Source of the DNA: Salegentibacter maritimus
GTDB taxonomy: Bacteria; Bacteroidota; Bacteroidia; Flavobacteriales; Flavobacteriaceae
Length of the DNA stretch: 64,000 bases
Reading direction: 5' to 3'
NCBI RefSeq assembly: GCF_016236915.1
Contig: NZ_JAEHOK010000009.1
Location: 62,001 to 126,000, forward strand
Position 1 is the stretch's first letter. Each line of letters begins with the position of its first letter. The position numbers and the translations under genes are program-made. Below the pieces are notes generated by a model, which had not been told where the DNA came from, searched no databases, and was given only the letters and a program-made list of their open reading frames with translations. Positions 42,592 through 52,700 of the stretch are shown piece by piece.

Positions 42592-43308
42592 ATTTCTGAA
42601 TAGTTTAAATTTTAGCCTATATTTAATTTAATCAATAATCGAGATTTGCGCCGGTAATTAGCAGGGCTCCAGGGCTTATCAGAAGCTAATTTGCGGGTGT
42701 TTAAATGACTATATTATTAATGAGATACTTTGTTAAAGTACCTGGAATTTAAATTTAGAAGCGAAAAGCTTTAAGTAATAGGTATAAATGGTAGCTCTGT
42801 TTTATTGAATGAAAAAGCTTGATTTTGTATTGCAATATAATCGCGTAAAATACCGGGGATAGCGCTTAAAATTATAAAGGCTAAGGTAGAAGCTATTTAT
42901 ACCTGAATTGGTTTTTTGTACGGCTTTCATGTACGCTATGTGTTGTGGGTATGGGGGAGTAGACGAGAGACTAACTTTTTATTTCAAATAGAGCAGGAGG
43001 TACTTTAATTGGCATCCTCAAAGGCTGTAGTACCCAGGGTTTGCCTCGGAATCCAAAAAAAAATCCATTTCATACCTTGTTGGCTTACCGTGAGGTGATT
43101 TACCAGAAGTCCTTCTTCAATAATTTATAGATAGTATTACACCGAAACCTTATCATAAGAAGAAAAGATGTTTTAGTGGTCTTAAAATTTACAATTACTG
43201 AAGAAGGTCTTAGATAGAAAATAAAAGCTTTATTTAGGGAGATTCATTCCTTTAAGCTGCGAACCTGGTAGATGCGCCAACTAACGCTGGTTAAATTTTT
43301 GAAGAACC
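42592..43308. other. Intergenic region with repeat copies and no gene
   Basis: No coding region is supported. It holds a degenerate CTCGATAAT-head repeat (about 42631-42693), with GGGCTCCAGGGCTTATCAG inside, and a long-form repeat at 43009-43104. The remainder is AT-rich with no recognised structure. Confidence 0.6.
43009..43104. repeat. Dispersed intergenic repeat, long form (diverged)
   Basis: Starts TTGGCATCCTCAAAGGCTG, continues TAGTACCCAGGGTTTGCCTC, and ends CCGTGAGGTGATTTACC. It lies about 200 bases from the nearest gene, unlike most copies. Confidence 0.75.
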
Positions 43309-44250
43309 CTAAGACTTAAGCTTTACGTTTTTTAGCATGTCTTCTGTCATTTGCTGCAGGTTATATTCTGGTGTCCATCCCCATTCCTTTTGGGCAACCT
43401 CATCATTAATGCTTTTAGGCCAGGTATCAGCTATATCCTGTCTAAAATCTGGTTGGTATGAGATTTTAAAATCAGCAATATGCTCTTTTATTGCTTCTGA
43501 AAGTTCCCGGGGTGTAAAACTTATCCCTGAAATATTATACGAAGTTCTTGTTTTAATGGCTGTACAGGGTGCTTCCATTAAGTTTAAAGTTGCCCTTACA
43601 GCATCTGGCATATACATCATGGGTAGCCTGGTATCTTCAGAAAGGAAACAGGTGTATTTCTTATTTTCTTTTGCTTTATAAAAAATATCTACGGCATAAT
43701 CTGTAGTGCCACCGCCGGGTTCAGCCGAATAGGAGATAAGCCCGGGGTAACGAATGCTTCTTACGTCTACATTAAATTTTGTAGCATAGTAGTTACACCA
43801 TTGTTCGCCTGCCTGTTTTGAAATTCCGTATACAGTAGTTGGAACCATCCCCGGATTTTGAGGGGTGTTTTCGCGTGGAGTATCTTTCCCGAAAACAGCA
43901 ATTGATGAAGGCCAAAAAACTTTTAATTTGTATTCTCTGGCGGCCTCTAAAACACCTAAAAGACTTTTCATATTAAGGTCCCAGGTAAATAATGGGTTAT
44001 CTTCACCTTTAGCCGATAGGATGGCAGCTAAATGATAAATTTGAGTAATCCCTTCAGATACCACCAGCTCTTTTATTTTGTCGGAATCTGTAGCATCTAA
44101 ACTTATAAACTTTACCGATTGGAATTTTTCAGCAAATTTTGAATTAATATCACTAGCTAAAATATTTTCAGCTCCATATTTTGTAATAAGGGCATTGGTA
44201 AGTTCAAGCCCCAATTGTCCCGCTGCCCCGGTAATTAATATTTTTTCCAT
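43309..44250 (-). CDS. SDR-type L-threonine 3-dehydrogenase
   Basis: This 313-residue cytoplasmic NAD-dependent enzyme has a Rossmann start 'ILITGAAGQLGLEL' and the catalytic Tyr-x-x-x-Lys in 'TVYGISKQAGEQW', with 'PSSIAVFG' before it. The strongly family-specific stretches are 'GGGTTDYAVDIFYKAKENKK' and 'YTCFLSEDTRLPMMYMPDAV'. The reaction is L-threonine to 2-amino-3-oxobutanoate. This is the epimerase-like (SDR) type known from Flavobacteria, not the zinc-dependent MDR type. It lies downstream of the GH84 gene but is separated from it by a hairpin, so membership in the glycan locus is doubtful. Confidence 0.88.
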   Translation of the reverse strand: MEKILITGAAGQLGLELTNALITKYGAENILASDINSKFAEKFQSVKFISLDATDSDKIKELVVSEGITQIYHLAAILSAKGEDNPLFTWDLNMKSLLGVLEAAREYKLKVFWPSSIAVFGKDTPRENTPQNPGMVPTTVYGISKQAGEQWCNYYATKFNVDVRSIRYPGLISYSAEPGGGTTDYAVDIFYKAKENKKYTCFLSEDTRLPMMYMPDAVRATLNLMEAPCTAIKTRTSYNISGISFTPRELSEAIKEHIADFKISYQPDFRQDIADTWPKSINDEVAQKEWGWTPEYNLQQMTEDMLKNVKLKS

Positions 44251-44320
44251 TAAAAAAGTAATTAAAATGTGTTTGTGAAAATGGGTTTAAATTAATTTTA
44301 AAGACTGCCTTTGCAGTTTA

Positions 44321-44368
44321 ATCTATAATCGATATCTAACTACCTCGTCGATTTGAAACGAGGTAGTT
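44321..44368 (-). terminator. Hairpin after the GH84 gene, repeat-related
   Basis: AACTACCTCGT (44338-44348) and ACGAGGTAGTT (44358-44368) form an 11-bp perfect stem with a 9-base loop. It lies immediately downstream of the GH84 stop codon on the minus strand. The stem equals the tail of the dispersed repeat, and a TATAATCGAT head-like piece lies at 44324-44333. There is no strong T-tract. Confidence 0.6.
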
Positions 44369-44370
44369 TG

Positions 44371-46557
44371 TTAAAACTGAATTCGTAAGGTTTTTATTCT
44401 TGTTTCAATTTTAGTATCTGTAGCGTTAATAATCCTAATAAACTTTACCGCTTCTTTTGGGAAAGCTTTTATATGGCCATTTGCTTCTTTCGTAGCCGGT
44501 GTACTCCATGTATTTCCATCTTTGGAAACCTGCCAGGTAAGTGCATCTAAAGAAGGCTCTAGTTTATAGCCAACTTCTTTTAGTTTTTTTACTTCCTCCA
44601 ATTCAAATCCAAGGAAATCTTCAGCCTCAAACGTAATAACTTCCAATGGCGGGTTTAGCGACAGCACTTTGTTTTTAAACGTAATTGGTTGCTCTTTTAA
44701 TTTATTGATATTGGTGAATAGGCTATGCGGATTAAAATTGGATTCAATTTTTAAACTTTTACCAAACTCTTTGTTATAGGCACTTGTTAATAAAGTAAAA
44801 GCTTCATCAATCATAGGAGTAATAACCAGGCTACCGGTTTTAATTCCCGGTTGATAGGGGTTTTGGTTTTCCCTACTATCCAATTCAAACATTTCTGTTT
44901 TTATCTTTAAAACAGAATTATAGTTGTCTTCAAATTCTTTTTGGTTTTTTGTTTGTAGCGCTTTTTGCATATTCAACATAGAGAGCCCTGCCTTTCCCAG
45001 ATGTTTAAATTGCCTTACCCAGGGGCGAATTTCATCTAGTAGAAAAGGGTTGTCTTTACTGTTAAGCAGTTTTTCTGAAGCATTAACCATTTCATTAAAC
45101 TCAGCTTCTATTATATTTAGGTTAGCAATTTCCTGTTTGTTTTTAATTGATTTTAGGAACTCTTTGGCTTCAGGAGCAAATGCTACCGACTCTTTTCTTC
45201 GGTACCTGTGGCCATTTTCTCCTAAATCGCTGTTGTGTTTTGCGAAAACTGCAAGTGCTTCATAATTTTCAGGCATTAAATCTTTTAAAGATTTATTCCA
45301 GGTTTTTTCTGGGTGATAGCCTTCCATATTCCAGGTATAGTCGGCTACGCCATAAATACCAATTTTAGAGGCTTCGGCGTGTTCCATTGGGTTTGATGTA
45401 AAGCCGGAAAGATCCTTGGCAATTGTTTTGGCATTCCCGTATGCAGGCCCCAAAAGCATATGGTTTCTTACATAGTCTGAAACAGGATAGTTCCACCAAA
45501 TAAAGGCTTTACGCTTAATTTTAGCATTAATCCGATCCATAGTGGCCTCATCAATATCGGCAACAACGGTATTTCCTGTCCACATAATTTCAATAGATGG
45601 ATCTAGTTTTTCACCCAAAGTCTCCAGGTATTTTCGGTCTGGATTAGACCAGGCCTTGTTATATTCGGTTGGGCACATTATTAAAGGCCTTACATCTTCT
45701 TTTTCCTTTACAAATTTATCGTTGAGGTAATTTAATATGTTAGCCTGTTGGGTCGGGTCTGTTCCTTTTCCCGAAATATCATCGAAAAATACGGCAAAAG
45801 ATCGAACCCCTAAGTCATACATATTCTCAAACTTTCTAAGCAATGCATCTCGATCTTTATCGTCCCATTTAATATCCTTTCCGGGGTGAATGGCCCATAC
45901 AAAATCAACGTGATTTAAGTTAGCCCGGTTTACTAATTTTTTGAGTTTTTCGGCTTCTTTTTCAGGATAAGGTTTTCGCCAGTTTGGCGAACTGTGGTAA
46001 GGATCATCTTTAGGGCCATAGATATAGGTGTTAAGTTTATTTGCCCCATAAAAATCTATTTGACGCATGCGGTTTTCAAAGGTCCAGGGAGTCCCATAAA
46101 AGCCTTCAACCACTCCTCGGGAAGATACATCTGGATAATCTATGATTTCGCCAAGGGGCCTCATAGAAGAACTTAATAAAGTTATTAAAGTCTTTGTTCC
46201 GTAGTATGCTCCGGCAGCATCCCTACCAATAACAAGGATATGGTTTTTTGTACTTTTAATATAATATGACTCCGGGCGATTTGGAACTTTTTTTAAGTCA
46301 CGCTTTTTAAATTTATTAGTCACGTCGCCCACACGAATTGAAAGACCCTTTTTCAACGTATTTTCTTTGGTAAAATAGGTTGAAATCAAATTTTTGGTAG
46401 CTTCATCTGTATTCAATTGTTGAATATTGAAAAAGGATGGAAGCTGTACCGAATCTTTAATATTAACTTCTTGCGGAACCGGGTTTACACGATCAATTTG
46501 TGCAAACCCTGTACTTACAAGTAGAAAAATAAATATTTGGATGCTATATTTTATCAT
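44371..46557 (-). CDS. GH84 family beta-N-acetylglucosaminidase
   Basis: This 728-residue secreted enzyme has a signal peptide (1-19). The N-terminal alpha/beta domain (about 20-135) has 'ILVIGRDAAGAYYGTKTLIT'. A TIM-barrel of the GH84 (O-GlcNAcase/hyaluronidase-like) type begins at 'RGVVEGFYGTPWTFENRMRQ', with the catalytic pair Asp259-Asp260 in 'SFAVFFDDISGKG'. C-terminal helical and beta-sandwich regions follow ('DALTWQVSKDGNTWSTP'). GH84 removes terminal beta-GlcNAc by substrate-assisted catalysis. It is complete and has the usual length of gut and marine Bacteroidota members. It lies downstream of susD and the DUF3472 gene and is an expected part of the glycan locus. Confidence 0.92.
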   Translation of the reverse strand: MIKYSIQIFIFLLVSTGFAQIDRVNPVPQEVNIKDSVQLPSFFNIQQLNTDEATKNLISTYFTKENTLKKGLSIRVGDVTNKFKKRDLKKVPNRPESYYIKSTKNHILVIGRDAAGAYYGTKTLITLLSSSMRPLGEIIDYPDVSSRGVVEGFYGTPWTFENRMRQIDFYGANKLNTYIYGPKDDPYHSSPNWRKPYPEKEAEKLKKLVNRANLNHVDFVWAIHPGKDIKWDDKDRDALLRKFENMYDLGVRSFAVFFDDISGKGTDPTQQANILNYLNDKFVKEKEDVRPLIMCPTEYNKAWSNPDRKYLETLGEKLDPSIEIMWTGNTVVADIDEATMDRINAKIKRKAFIWWNYPVSDYVRNHMLLGPAYGNAKTIAKDLSGFTSNPMEHAEASKIGIYGVADYTWNMEGYHPEKTWNKSLKDLMPENYEALAVFAKHNSDLGENGHRYRRKESVAFAPEAKEFLKSIKNKQEIANLNIIEAEFNEMVNASEKLLNSKDNPFLLDEIRPWVRQFKHLGKAGLSMLNMQKALQTKNQKEFEDNYNSVLKIKTEMFELDSRENQNPYQPGIKTGSLVITPMIDEAFTLLTSAYNKEFGKSLKIESNFNPHSLFTNINKLKEQPITFKNKVLSLNPPLEVITFEAEDFLGFELEEVKKLKEVGYKLEPSLDALTWQVSKDGNTWSTPATKEANGHIKAFPKEAVKFIRIINATDTKIETRIKTLRIQF

Positions 46558-46591
46558 CTTTAAATAGAGTGTTAACCATTGTTATAGACGC

Positions 46592-46656
46592 TTACTCGAT
46601 AATTAAGATTTATCCCGATAGTTATAGGGACTGTGAGGCAGGCTTCTGGTAATTTA
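46592..46656. repeat. Dispersed intergenic repeat, degenerate CTCGATAAT-head form
   Basis: TACTCGATAATTAAGATTTA, then GATAGTTATAGGGACTGTGA, then GGTAATTTAT. The tail overlaps the TAA stop codon of the DUF3472 gene (46654-46656 on the minus strand). Confidence 0.6.
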
Positions 46657-47967
46657 TTTTTGAAATTTACTTTCAAGTTCTTTGAGGTCAACTTCAGGCT
46701 CGTTTTCGTTTGGTTTCCTACTAAACTTAGAGTTAACTTCGGTATAATCATTGAAAAAACCACAATTTTCAAGATAATAGCCTCCTTCAACTTCACCACC
46801 GGCATAATCAATTCTATGCTTTTGATTAGCAGTAGCGTCTGCTGTAAAAATAGCATTAGAGAGTTCTATCCAACCCTGTTCCTCATCGTAGAGCCATTGA
46901 TTTTTATAATGTGCTTTACGCGAAATATCTCCTGTTGCCGGAACAAAATTTTCAAGGAAAGAATAGAGGCTACCCAGGTAATTGCTGGATTTTGGCCTTC
47001 TAAAACTGGCAATAATCTCCCATGCTCCATTTTCAGGCGCGTAGAAGTAGGCGGTATAATCGGTATGGTTGGGCCCTGCCGGCTCTCCTTTAAGTAAAAA
47101 CTTATAAGTAGTATTGGTTTTCCACATAAATTTTTTATAGCTCTGTCCCCCAGAACCTTCATTACCAAATTCACCGGTATAAACATCCTCTCCTTTATTT
47201 AGCAGGATAATTTTCTGGTCTTCCGGAATTTCTGCAGGATCCTGGGTTTCATAAGGGCTCCAAACCGAAAACAGGATTCTACGTTCCTCTTCTGAATTTA
47301 CCTGGATTCCAAAATAACCATGTGAGAATCCGTTGGCCATATAATAAGAGCCTACTACATCCTCGCCTTCGGGAACTACTATTTCATTGTAAAAATAGGT
47401 TGGTTTTTTGCTTTCTTCCGGGATAGGGTAGCGCAAATGTACCGAAGGTCCGCGACGACCAAAATGAAAATTATCTTCTACATAATTCACTTCAGTATCG
47501 GTAACAGGCCCGGCCAATAGTAAATCTTTAATGCTCAATGAATTATTTGATCCGGGCTCTACAGCTTCAATAAGTACTTGTTGATACCCCGGTTCTTCAA
47601 GCTTAAATTCGCCAACATAAACATCCTGAAACTCTTTGTTTTTTACTTCTAGCTCCTTCGACTTTCCTGCCACACTCACCTTTAATGTAATGTTTTCTGA
47701 GTCTGCTTTTAGCTTGAGGCCAAGTTTTAGAACGCCAGATTTATTGCTTCTAAAATAACTTTCAACAGGTTTACTTCCGTCCCAATTAGAGATACCTTCT
47801 TTCTTAATTATTTTCCTGTCTTCTGCCTGATCTTTAGAAATCCAGGAGTTTTCGCCTATAGGAATTCGATAAGTGAAATCGGGGTTTTCTTTATGTTCGC
47901 TACAGGAGCTTAAGACTAAGCTTATACAGCTAATTAAAAATGCTAATTTGTAACTATTAATTTTCAT
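46654..47967 (-). CDS. DUF3472/DUF5077-type lipoprotein
   Basis: This 437-residue lipoprotein has its lipobox Cys at residue 22 ('LAFLISCISLVLSSCSEHKE'). The N-terminal beta-sandwich (about 30-150, 'YFRSNKSGVLKLGLKLKADS') resembles DUF5077. The C-terminal half (about 160-405) is DUF3472, with 'VHLRYPIPE', 'YYMANGFSHGYFGIQVNSEE', 'RRILFSVWSPYETQDP' and 'GGQSYKKFMWKTNTTYKF'. Such proteins occur in glycan loci as presumed surface glycan-binding or accessory proteins. No activity is established. It is read after the second tandem susD, beyond an inverted repeat. Its stop overlaps a repeat tail. Confidence 0.85.
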   Translation of the reverse strand: MKINSYKLAFLISCISLVLSSCSEHKENPDFTYRIPIGENSWISKDQAEDRKIIKKEGISNWDGSKPVESYFRSNKSGVLKLGLKLKADSENITLKVSVAGKSKELEVKNKEFQDVYVGEFKLEEPGYQQVLIEAVEPGSNNSLSIKDLLLAGPVTDTEVNYVEDNFHFGRRGPSVHLRYPIPEESKKPTYFYNEIVVPEGEDVVGSYYMANGFSHGYFGIQVNSEEERRILFSVWSPYETQDPAEIPEDQKIILLNKGEDVYTGEFGNEGSGGQSYKKFMWKTNTTYKFLLKGEPAGPNHTDYTAYFYAPENGAWEIIASFRRPKSSNYLGSLYSFLENFVPATGDISRKAHYKNQWLYDEEQGWIELSNAIFTADATANQKHRIDYAGGEVEGGYYLENCGFFNDYTEVNSKFSRKPNENEPEVDLKELESKFQK

Positions 47968-47981
47968 TTGATCTTTTTTTG

Positions 47982-48039
47982 AATAAGGCTGCTTGAAAAG
48001 TCTATTGTTGTATTTAAAGATTTTTCAAGCAGCCTTATT
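47982..48039 (-). terminator. Long inverted repeat between susD and the DUF3472 gene
   Basis: AATAAGGCTGCTTGAAAA (47982-47999) and TTTTCAAGCAGCCTTATT (48022-48039) form a perfect 18-bp stem with a 22-base loop. It lies just upstream of the DUF3472 start on the minus strand and is probably a partial terminator or mRNA-end stabiliser that sets lower expression downstream of susCD. Confidence 0.75.
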
Positions 48040-48051
48040 TTAATTTAATTA

Positions 48052-48064
48052 CTCGATAATCGAG
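48052..48064. repeat. Head fragment of dispersed repeat
   Basis: Only the 13-bp palindrome CTCGATAATCGAG is clear. It lies about 35 bases from the susD stop codon, as in other copies. Confidence 0.55.
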
Positions 48065-48099
48065 ATTTTATGATTCCAGATTTTTCTCTGCCCAAGCGG

Positions 48100-49695
48100 T
48101 TAATACCCTGGGTTGTTTGGTGTTAAATTTGGATTCTTGTCAATTGCATTTTGCGGAATTGGCAGGAGATTGTTCTTAGGCGCTTCAAATTGGCGGCTTT
48201 CAATTAAGTTTTCCGGCAAGCTTAGGGAAACATTATAATCTCCATTTGGCAAGGTAGTTTCAAGAACTTCACCTCTTTCTACACCTTTTAGTTCTCCATT
48301 TAAAACATCGCTGGCAATGTTCCAGCGTATAATATCGTCTCTGCGAAGACCTTCCATAGCAAACTCGACTCTTCTTTCATTTCGAACAAGCTTTCTAAGA
48401 CTTTCCTGATCTGCATATTTATCTCTATCTACGGCCGGCATTCCTGCTCTTAACCTAACAGCATCGAGTGCTTCATACAATTCATTGTCTATTTGCCCTA
48501 ATTCTACTTTGGCTTCGGCAATTGTTAAAAGTACCTCTGCATATCTAAAAATATAGATGTCATTGCCCATGTTCCAGTATGGAGAGCCTGGGTCTGAATC
48601 CATAAAACTTGTGTATTTTTTGAAATTATATCCCGTTTTAGAGGCATTGTCTGCAGTATTGTAATAATCGGCATCGTTTTCTTCAATCGATCGGTAAACT
48701 TTACCGGCAAAAACCTGCCCCGGGTAAACTATAGAGGCCCTTAATCTTGGGTCGCGATTTTTATATGGGTTAGTTGGATCGTACTCTCCGGCACTTTGCG
48801 CTTCCTCTATGGTTTTACCATCAGCCATTTCAAAAGCATCAACTAAAGATTGTGTAGGCACTACTGAAGACCAACCCCCTATACCATTTGGTAAAAACGG
48901 GGTGAAATTAATTGAATAGGTGTTAGGGGTATGTTGTACCGATAAAATTACTTCGTTGTTTTTTTCGTTGGACGGATCAAATAAACCTGTAAAGCTGGGG
49001 TGTAATGAATAACCGCCTATACTGTTTGCGGTTGCCAAGGCCTTTTCATAGTCTTTAAAATAAAGGTAGTAACGCATAAGTAATGCCTGTGCTGCTCCTT
49101 TTGTAGCTTTTCCGAATTCTGCTTCCGAATAAGATTCCGGCAGAACATCTATTACAGAATTTAATTCGTCTTCAATAAATTCACGTATGTCTGCTTGTGG
49201 GTTTCTTGGAACTTTAGCTTCTTCGGGCGAAGCAAAATTTTGCGTTATAAGTGGAACATCACCATAATTTGTGGTAAGCACATAGTATTTATAGGCGCGT
49301 ATAAATCGTGCCTGGGCCTTGTAAATATCTCTAACCTCTTCCGATACCTCTGTGGCGTTATCGGCATTGGCAAGGAATTCATTACATCTATTAATTGTTG
49401 TAAAGTTATAGTACGATGCGCCGGGATCTGCCGGTGAATTTTTTCCGTTTCCTATTTTGTTCCATCCTTCCCAGGGGAAATTATTATAAGCATTATCAGA
49501 ACCTGCATCCCGGTACATAATAGAGCTACCACTTTGAAATTCGTTATAAATACCTGTAAGAGCCAAGTCTAAATCCTGTTTGCTTTTCCAAAAAGTAGAA
49601 GGGGAAAGCGCATCATCGGGGGCTGTATCCAGGAAGGAGTCTTCACAAGCGCTAAATGTAAAAACGATTCCTATTAAGTATATTAATTTTTTCAT
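48100..49695 (-). CDS. SusD/RagB lipoprotein of the second tandem pair
   Basis: This 531-residue surface glycan-binding lipoprotein has its lipobox Cys at residue 17 ('IGIVFTFSACEDSFLDTAPD'). The usual opening is 'LDTAPDDALSPSTFWKSKQD', then the TPR-like helix 'QARFIRAYKYYVLTTNYGDV'. The C-terminal 'RYAEVLLTIAEAKVELGQID' and 'MEGLRRDDIIRWNIAS' follow, and the protein ends 'LPIPQNAIDKNPNLTPNNPG'. It starts 11 bases after its susC partner. It is complete and is the canonical RagB/SusD subtype. Confidence 0.95.
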   Translation of the reverse strand: MKKLIYLIGIVFTFSACEDSFLDTAPDDALSPSTFWKSKQDLDLALTGIYNEFQSGSSIMYRDAGSDNAYNNFPWEGWNKIGNGKNSPADPGASYYNFTTINRCNEFLANADNATEVSEEVRDIYKAQARFIRAYKYYVLTTNYGDVPLITQNFASPEEAKVPRNPQADIREFIEDELNSVIDVLPESYSEAEFGKATKGAAQALLMRYYLYFKDYEKALATANSIGGYSLHPSFTGLFDPSNEKNNEVILSVQHTPNTYSINFTPFLPNGIGGWSSVVPTQSLVDAFEMADGKTIEEAQSAGEYDPTNPYKNRDPRLRASIVYPGQVFAGKVYRSIEENDADYYNTADNASKTGYNFKKYTSFMDSDPGSPYWNMGNDIYIFRYAEVLLTIAEAKVELGQIDNELYEALDAVRLRAGMPAVDRDKYADQESLRKLVRNERRVEFAMEGLRRDDIIRWNIASDVLNGELKGVERGEVLETTLPNGDYNVSLSLPENLIESRQFEAPKNNLLPIPQNAIDKNPNLTPNNPGY

Positions 49696-49706
49696 CTTGT
49701 AATAAA

Positions 49707-52700
49707 TTAAAAAGTTAAATTAATTCCGATAGAATTGGTCATAACAACGGGATAGCTACTACCTCGTCCTGAAGGAGCTTCTGGGTCCCATCCATCTAGA
49801 TAATTTGTAATCGTAAATAAATTCTGTGCGGTGTAGTAAATTCTTAGCTTGGAGATGTTCCAGTTTTCCAATAGGTCATCCTGAAGGTTATATCCAAGTT
49901 GCAGGTTCTTCATTCTTAAATAATCTGTACTCTGTAGCCAATAACTTGTAGTTGAATTTTGCGGCATACTTGGGCCATTAATACCATCTATTAATCGAGG
50001 TACATCTGTATTTGTGTTATTTGGGGTCCATCTATCCAACCAAATTGAAGACGGTTTTTGTCCATCACCGTTAAGGGCGCCAATAGCATCAAAATCCATG
50101 TAGCCGTACCCACCGGTTGCTCCCTGAAAGATGGCCAATAAATCAAAGTTTTTATAGGCTAAACTCAAATTGGCTCCAAAGTTTAGATTAGGGGTAGAGT
50201 TACCCAGTAGTACACGATCGTTAGCATCTACCTTTCCATCGCCGGTAGCATCAACATAACGTAGGTCACCGGGTTGAATTTGTCCCGGGTAGAGTGTATT
50301 TGTAGGATAAGCGTCAATATCGGCCTGGGATTGGTGTAATCCATCTGTTTTATAGCCATACCAGGAGTCAAGAGATTCCCCTATCCTACGAATTTGGCGA
50401 CCATCAATAATGTTATTTGTTCCCGCTAGTTTTATTAACTCATTTTGATTATAGGCTACATTTCCGCCAAAACCAAAATCTACTTCCCCAAAACGTGTTG
50501 AGTAATCAAGGCTTACTTCAATACCTTTATTTTCTAGCTCACCAACGTTATCATAAAAATTATTTAGCGCAAACTCGTTTGGAGCTGGCACTTTCATAAT
50601 AATACCTTCGGTAAGCTTTTTATAGGCATCTATTGTTAGGTTTAATTTACGAAATAATCTGGCATCTAGACCAATACCATAACTAGTTGTTTTTTCCCAA
50701 ATTAATGCTGCATTTTTTGCATTAGAGATAGCAGCACCCGAAGTAATTTCACTATTAAAAGGGTAGTCTATTCCAAGACCCAGTGTTGGAACTGTTGGGT
50801 AGTAGTCATCAAGTGCATCCTGGTTACCAAGCTGTCCCCAAGAAGCTCTAAGTTTTAAATTGCTCACAGTTTCTCTAAACCCTTCAAAGAAGTTTTCATC
50901 AGAAATTCTCCACCCTGCAGAGAAAGATGGAAAGACCCCAACTCTGTTGTCTTCAGCAAAACGAGATGAAGCGTCAGCCCTTAGGTTGGCTTCAAATAAA
51001 TAACGACCCAAATAGTCATAATTTACACGTCCAAACCAGGATACCATATTTAATTCCCTTGTATATCCTGTGTTTTGCATACCGTTAGATGATCCTGCAT
51101 CTAAATTAGGAAGTTCGGTGCTAGGGAAATTTTCACGGTACGCAGTGGTTTCTTTAAAATCATAAGATTCGGCATGATAACCGGCTAAAACTCCCAGGTT
51201 ATGAACATCATTAAAACTATTGTTGTAATTAGCCGTTAAATCAATAGTATTTCGGGTGGTTGTTCTAAGGTCTTCGGTAAGCTTTGTAGGTCCGTGGTAT
51301 TTATTCTCATTGTATTGGATTTCTTTGTTCATTTCTGAATTGTCCTCTTCTACGTTTCTATGAGAGATAAGGGCTTTTACATTAAAACCTTCAAAAATAT
51401 CGGCCTGTACAGAACCTATTCCCACAAATGTTTTTCGATTGTAATTAATTTGTGGTCCCATATCTAACCAGGCAATAGGGTTTCCATCTGAAATTGTCCC
51501 GTAAGTACCATCTTCATTTTTATATGGTATCCAGGGAGCAATTCTATTTACCTGCCTTATTATCTGGTCTATACCATCACCCACATAAGCATTGTTAGGA
51601 GACTCACGATCCATTTGTGTATAGGAAAGGTTCATATTGGTGGTTAACCATTTTTTAGGCGTTACCGTAAGGTTTAACCTTGCATTGTATTCGTTTTTGC
51701 CGGTGTGTTTAATAATACCATCTTGTTTTTGGTAGTTAAGAGATGCCCTATACTTTGTGTATTCTGTACCGCCTGAAATTCCCAGGTTATTGGTGCTTAC
51801 AAAGCCTGATCCCTGGTACAATAAGTCTTGCCAATCTGTATTAGGATGTCCATAAGGATCACTGCCATTTTGAAATAATTCTAAATCATTGTCATCAAAT
51901 TTGGGAGCTTTTCCACTATTGGCCAGGGCTTCGTTGTATAGTAGGGCATAATCATAAGATCCCAGGTAATCTGGTAATCTTGTGGGGGTTTGCCAGCCTA
52001 TATTGTTTGTTAATCGTACAGAAGGTTCTCCTGTTTTACCCGTTTTGGTGGTAATAAGAATTACCCCATTTGCAGCTTTAGAACCATAAATTGCGGCTGA
52101 GGCTGCATCTTTAAGTACAGAAATATTGGCTATATCGTTGGCCTGTACATCGTTTAATGATCCTTCAACTCCGTCTATTAAAACCATGGGAGAGGCTTCG
52201 TTCAGGGTACCTGTTCCGCGAATCCTAATGGTACCTCCGTCGTTACCCGGCATTCCTGATGATTGATTTACAGACACACCCGGTAGTAAACCTGAAAGAC
52301 CGGCAGAAACACTGGTCATAGGTCTATCTTCTAGCATGTCCCCGTCTACAGAAGCTACAGACCCCGTTAGGTTTACCTTTTTCTGTGTTCCAAAACCAAC
52401 AACAACTACCTCATCTAGCGTAGCGGCATCCTGTTCTAAAACAATATCTATAGTAGTTTGACCACTCACCGGTATTTCCTTGGTGGCATAGCCCATATAG
52501 CTAACTACCAAAATCGCGTCCTTGGGAGCGATAATACTGTAGTTTCCATCAAAATCTGTCATGGTGCCGTTATTGGTGCCTTTTTCTACAATGTTAACCC
52601 CGGGAAGTGTCATGTTTTTATCAGAAACAGTTCCCGTAATCTCAATTGTTTCCTGTCCTAACATTATGAAAGGAAAAAGTAAAACAATGAAGGTTAATAA

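Noticed and set aside
43111-43207. 9-base inverted repeat CCTTCTTCA/TGAAGAAGG.
   Set aside because: Short arms 80 bases apart in AT-rich DNA with no gene context, so expected by chance.
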